A DNA stretch of 43,420 nt, from assembly GCA_030038235.1 (NCBI GenBank), contig JASHPE010000301.1, positions 1 to 43,420 of the forward strand, given 5' to 3'. Shown one piece after another: positions 41,982 through 43,420 of the stretch; the first letter of the stretch is position 1, and every line of letters starts with the position of its first letter. The position numbers and the translations under genes are program-made. Origin of the DNA: Terriglobia bacterium (GTDB lineage: Bacteria > Acidobacteriota > Terriglobia > UBA7540). The notes under the pieces were generated by a model, which worked only from the letters and a program-made list of their open reading frames with translations, was not told the origin of the DNA and did no database searches.

Positions 41982-43420
41982 TCATGAAACGACCGCGGGT
42001 TCAGCGCTCGCGTCCTCCGTTAGGGTTTTTGTTTGGGCCCGCACCATCTGCCGGTCAACGAGTTCCGCCAAATCGATCGCGGTCATCTTCCCTTCCAGTC
42101 CCGCGACCTTGATGGCGTCCTCGATATTCACCATGCAGAACGGGCAGGCGGTCACGATCACGTTGGCGCCGGCTTCGGCCGCCATCTGGACCCGCTTCAC
42201 GCCCATGCGCTGATCTTCCTTGGGCTCGTAGAACAGCATCAGCCCGCCGCCACCGCAGCAGAACGATCGATCGCGGCAGCGGCCCATCTCCACGCGATTC
42301 AGACCCGGAATCGCGTCCAGCACCTCGCGCGGATCGTCGTACACCTGATTGTGGCGGCCGAGGTAGCAAGGGTCATGGTAGGTGTAGACGTCCCTCTGGT
42401 TCTCAACGGGATTGAGTTTGATTCTGCCGGTCTTCACGTCGCGGGCGATCACTTGGCTGATGTGCTCGACCGGCGGCAGATCCTTGTAGTCGTGCTTGAG
42501 CGCGTTGTAAGCGTGGGGATCGGCGGTGACGATGCGCCGGGCGCCGGATGCCTTGATGGCTTCCGCGTTCGCATCGCGCAGAGCCATGAACAGCGTCTCT
42601 TCGCCGAAGCGACGCACTTCATGTCCGCTGTCTTTTTCCGCCGCGCCCAGGATTCCAAAGTTTTCGCCGATTTGATCGAGAATCCGGGAACTGGCGCGTC
42701 CGATGGCCTGGATCCGGTCGTCGAAGGACGTGATGCTGTCGACAAAGTAGAGCGTCTCGGCGCTGGCAGCGTCGCTCTTGCCATTTCCGCCCAGGACCTT
42801 CACTTTGCAGGACTGCTGAAAATCGGCGTCCTTGGTCCAATCCGCGCGCTTCTTGTCGGGTTTGCCGTAGGGATTCCCGCGCGTTTCGAGCGCCTTGAGC
42901 GGCTTCTGCAGGCTCTGCGGCACGTTTCCGTCATCCACCATGCCGCGGCGCAGATCGACGATTTTGTCGATGTACTCGACCAGCAGCGGGCATTCCTCTT
43001 CGCACGCACCGCACGTGGTGCAGGACCATACTTCGTCCTCGGAGTAGATCCCACCGATCAGCGCGGCGCCGTTCTGTGCTTTGCCGAACAGCGGGAAGTG
43101 TTTGAAAGCATAATCGCGCGCCTTGATAGTGATGAATCGCGGCGAGAGCGGCCTTCCAACGGCATTGGCCGGGCAGTTGTCCGTGCAGCGCCCGCAGTCG
43201 GCGCAGGAATAGAAATCGAGCATGTGCTTCCAGGTGAAGTCTTCAAACTTCTTGACGCCGAAAGATTCCACTTGGTCCAACTGCGCTTCGCCAATGCCCC
43301 AACGCACGGGTTTCAACGTTCCGCGGTCCAATTTGGCGAAGTACACGTTGAAGATGGAGGTGATCACGTGGAACTGGATCCCAAACGGCCGGTAACACAT
43401 CAGAAAATAAAAGCTCGCCT
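41982..43420 (-). CDS. Membrane (Fe-S) oxidoreductase, ETF:quinone-type (N-terminus outside window)
   Basis: The frame runs off the right edge; upstream of the Met at 43400 it continues ASFYFL, the end of a membrane helix like those of NarI-type cytochrome b domains. Then come two 4Fe-4S motifs (CADCGRCTDNCPAN and CTTCGACEEECP) and heterodisulfide-reductase-like CCG modules. The second keeps its cysteines (DPCYLGRHN, SFCCGGGG, TACPFC); the first appears to have lost them. This architecture is that of membrane-bound ETF:menaquinone oxidoreductases found next to etfAB. It is the first visible gene of the lipid operon, 87 bp before etfB, and would deliver ETF electrons to the quinone pool. Confidence 0.88.
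   Translation of the reverse strand, partial: ASFYFLMCYRPFGIQFHVITSIFNVYFAKLDRGTLKPVRWGIGEAQLDQVESFGVKKFEDFTWKHMLDFYSCADCGRCTDNCPANAVGRPLSPRFITIKARDYAFKHFPLFGKAQNGAALIGGIYSEDEVWSCTTCGACEEECPLLVEYIDKIVDLRRGMVDDGNVPQSLQKPLKALETRGNPYGKPDKKRADWTKDADFQQSCKVKVLGGNGKSDAASAETLYFVDSITSFDDRIQAIGRASSRILDQIGENFGILGAAEKDSGHEVRRFGEETLFMALRDANAEAIKASGARRIVTADPHAYNALKHDYKDLPPVEHISQVIARDVKTGRIKLNPVENQRDVYTYHDPCYLGRHNQVYDDPREVLDAIPGLNRVEMGRCRDRSFCCGGGGLMLFYEPKEDQRMGVKRVQMAAEAGANVIVTACPFCMVNIEDAIKVAGLEGKMTAIDLAELVDRQMVRAQTKTLTEDASAEPAVVS

Noticed and set aside
41109..43420. Electron-bifurcating ETF complex
   Set aside because: No ferredoxin-linked or NADH-linked partner is nearby, and a membrane Fe-S quinone-type oxidoreductase is encoded instead; not proven either way by eye.

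Overview
The window is high-GC bacterial DNA that most resembles an acidobacterium of the Solibacter/Bryobacter type. This is inferred from gene content, not from a marker gene: many Tat- or Sec-exported enzymes, FG-GAP and PQQ propellers, a PadR regulator with an ATATCG-type operator, and abundant palindromic intergenic repeats. There is no rRNA, tRNA or CRISPR array in it.

Left part (1-12.6 kb): a secreted catabolic region. It holds a Tat-exported mandelate racemase/enolase-superfamily protein (cut by the window edge), an FG-GAP propeller protein, a PadR regulator with its operator, an outer-membrane-like protein, and a broken membrane-protein gene. Next comes a minus-strand operon of four exported proteins: RidA-like, diheme cytochrome c, amidohydrolase and SelA-like PLP enzyme. 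Divergent from it are a PQQ quinoprotein, a two-cupin protein, an array of eight 46-bp hairpin repeats, and a second exported SelA-like enzyme. Together they suggest periplasmic breakdown of an amino-sugar-acid-like or hydroxy-acid compound, with electrons leaving through cytochrome c.

Middle (12.6-22.9 kb): about 1.6 kb of gene-poor DNA with gene remnants, a perfect 44-bp inverted repeat, and a 387-bp element with 27-bp perfect terminal inverted repeats. Then follow a secreted zincin-like protein, glnA, and a MoxR / DUF58 / SpoIIM / RDD envelope-associated cluster whose convergent ends hold another palindromic repeat.

Right part (22.9-43.4 kb, all minus strand): one apparent operon of about 20 kb and the most interesting system here. 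In transcription order it encodes a membrane Fe-S oxidoreductase (cut by the window edge), etfB, etfA, an acyl-CoA dehydrogenase, a 2954-residue PUFA-synthase/HglE-like iterative PKS (KS-AT-KS-ACPx4-KR-DH), a 1914-residue eukaryotic-type single-chain acyl-CoA carboxylase, and an Sfp-type phosphopantetheinyl transferase. The carboxylase can supply malonyl-CoA, the PKS can build an acyl chain on four tandem ACPs, the transferase can arm the ACPs, and the dehydrogenase/ETF/Fe-S chain can oxidise an acyl-CoA and pass electrons to the quinone pool. All four ACPs carry Thr where the phosphopantetheine Ser normally sits. No enoylreductase (PfaD), PfaB/PfaC or thioesterase is visible. The product is unknown; a secondary or specialised membrane lipid is the best guess.
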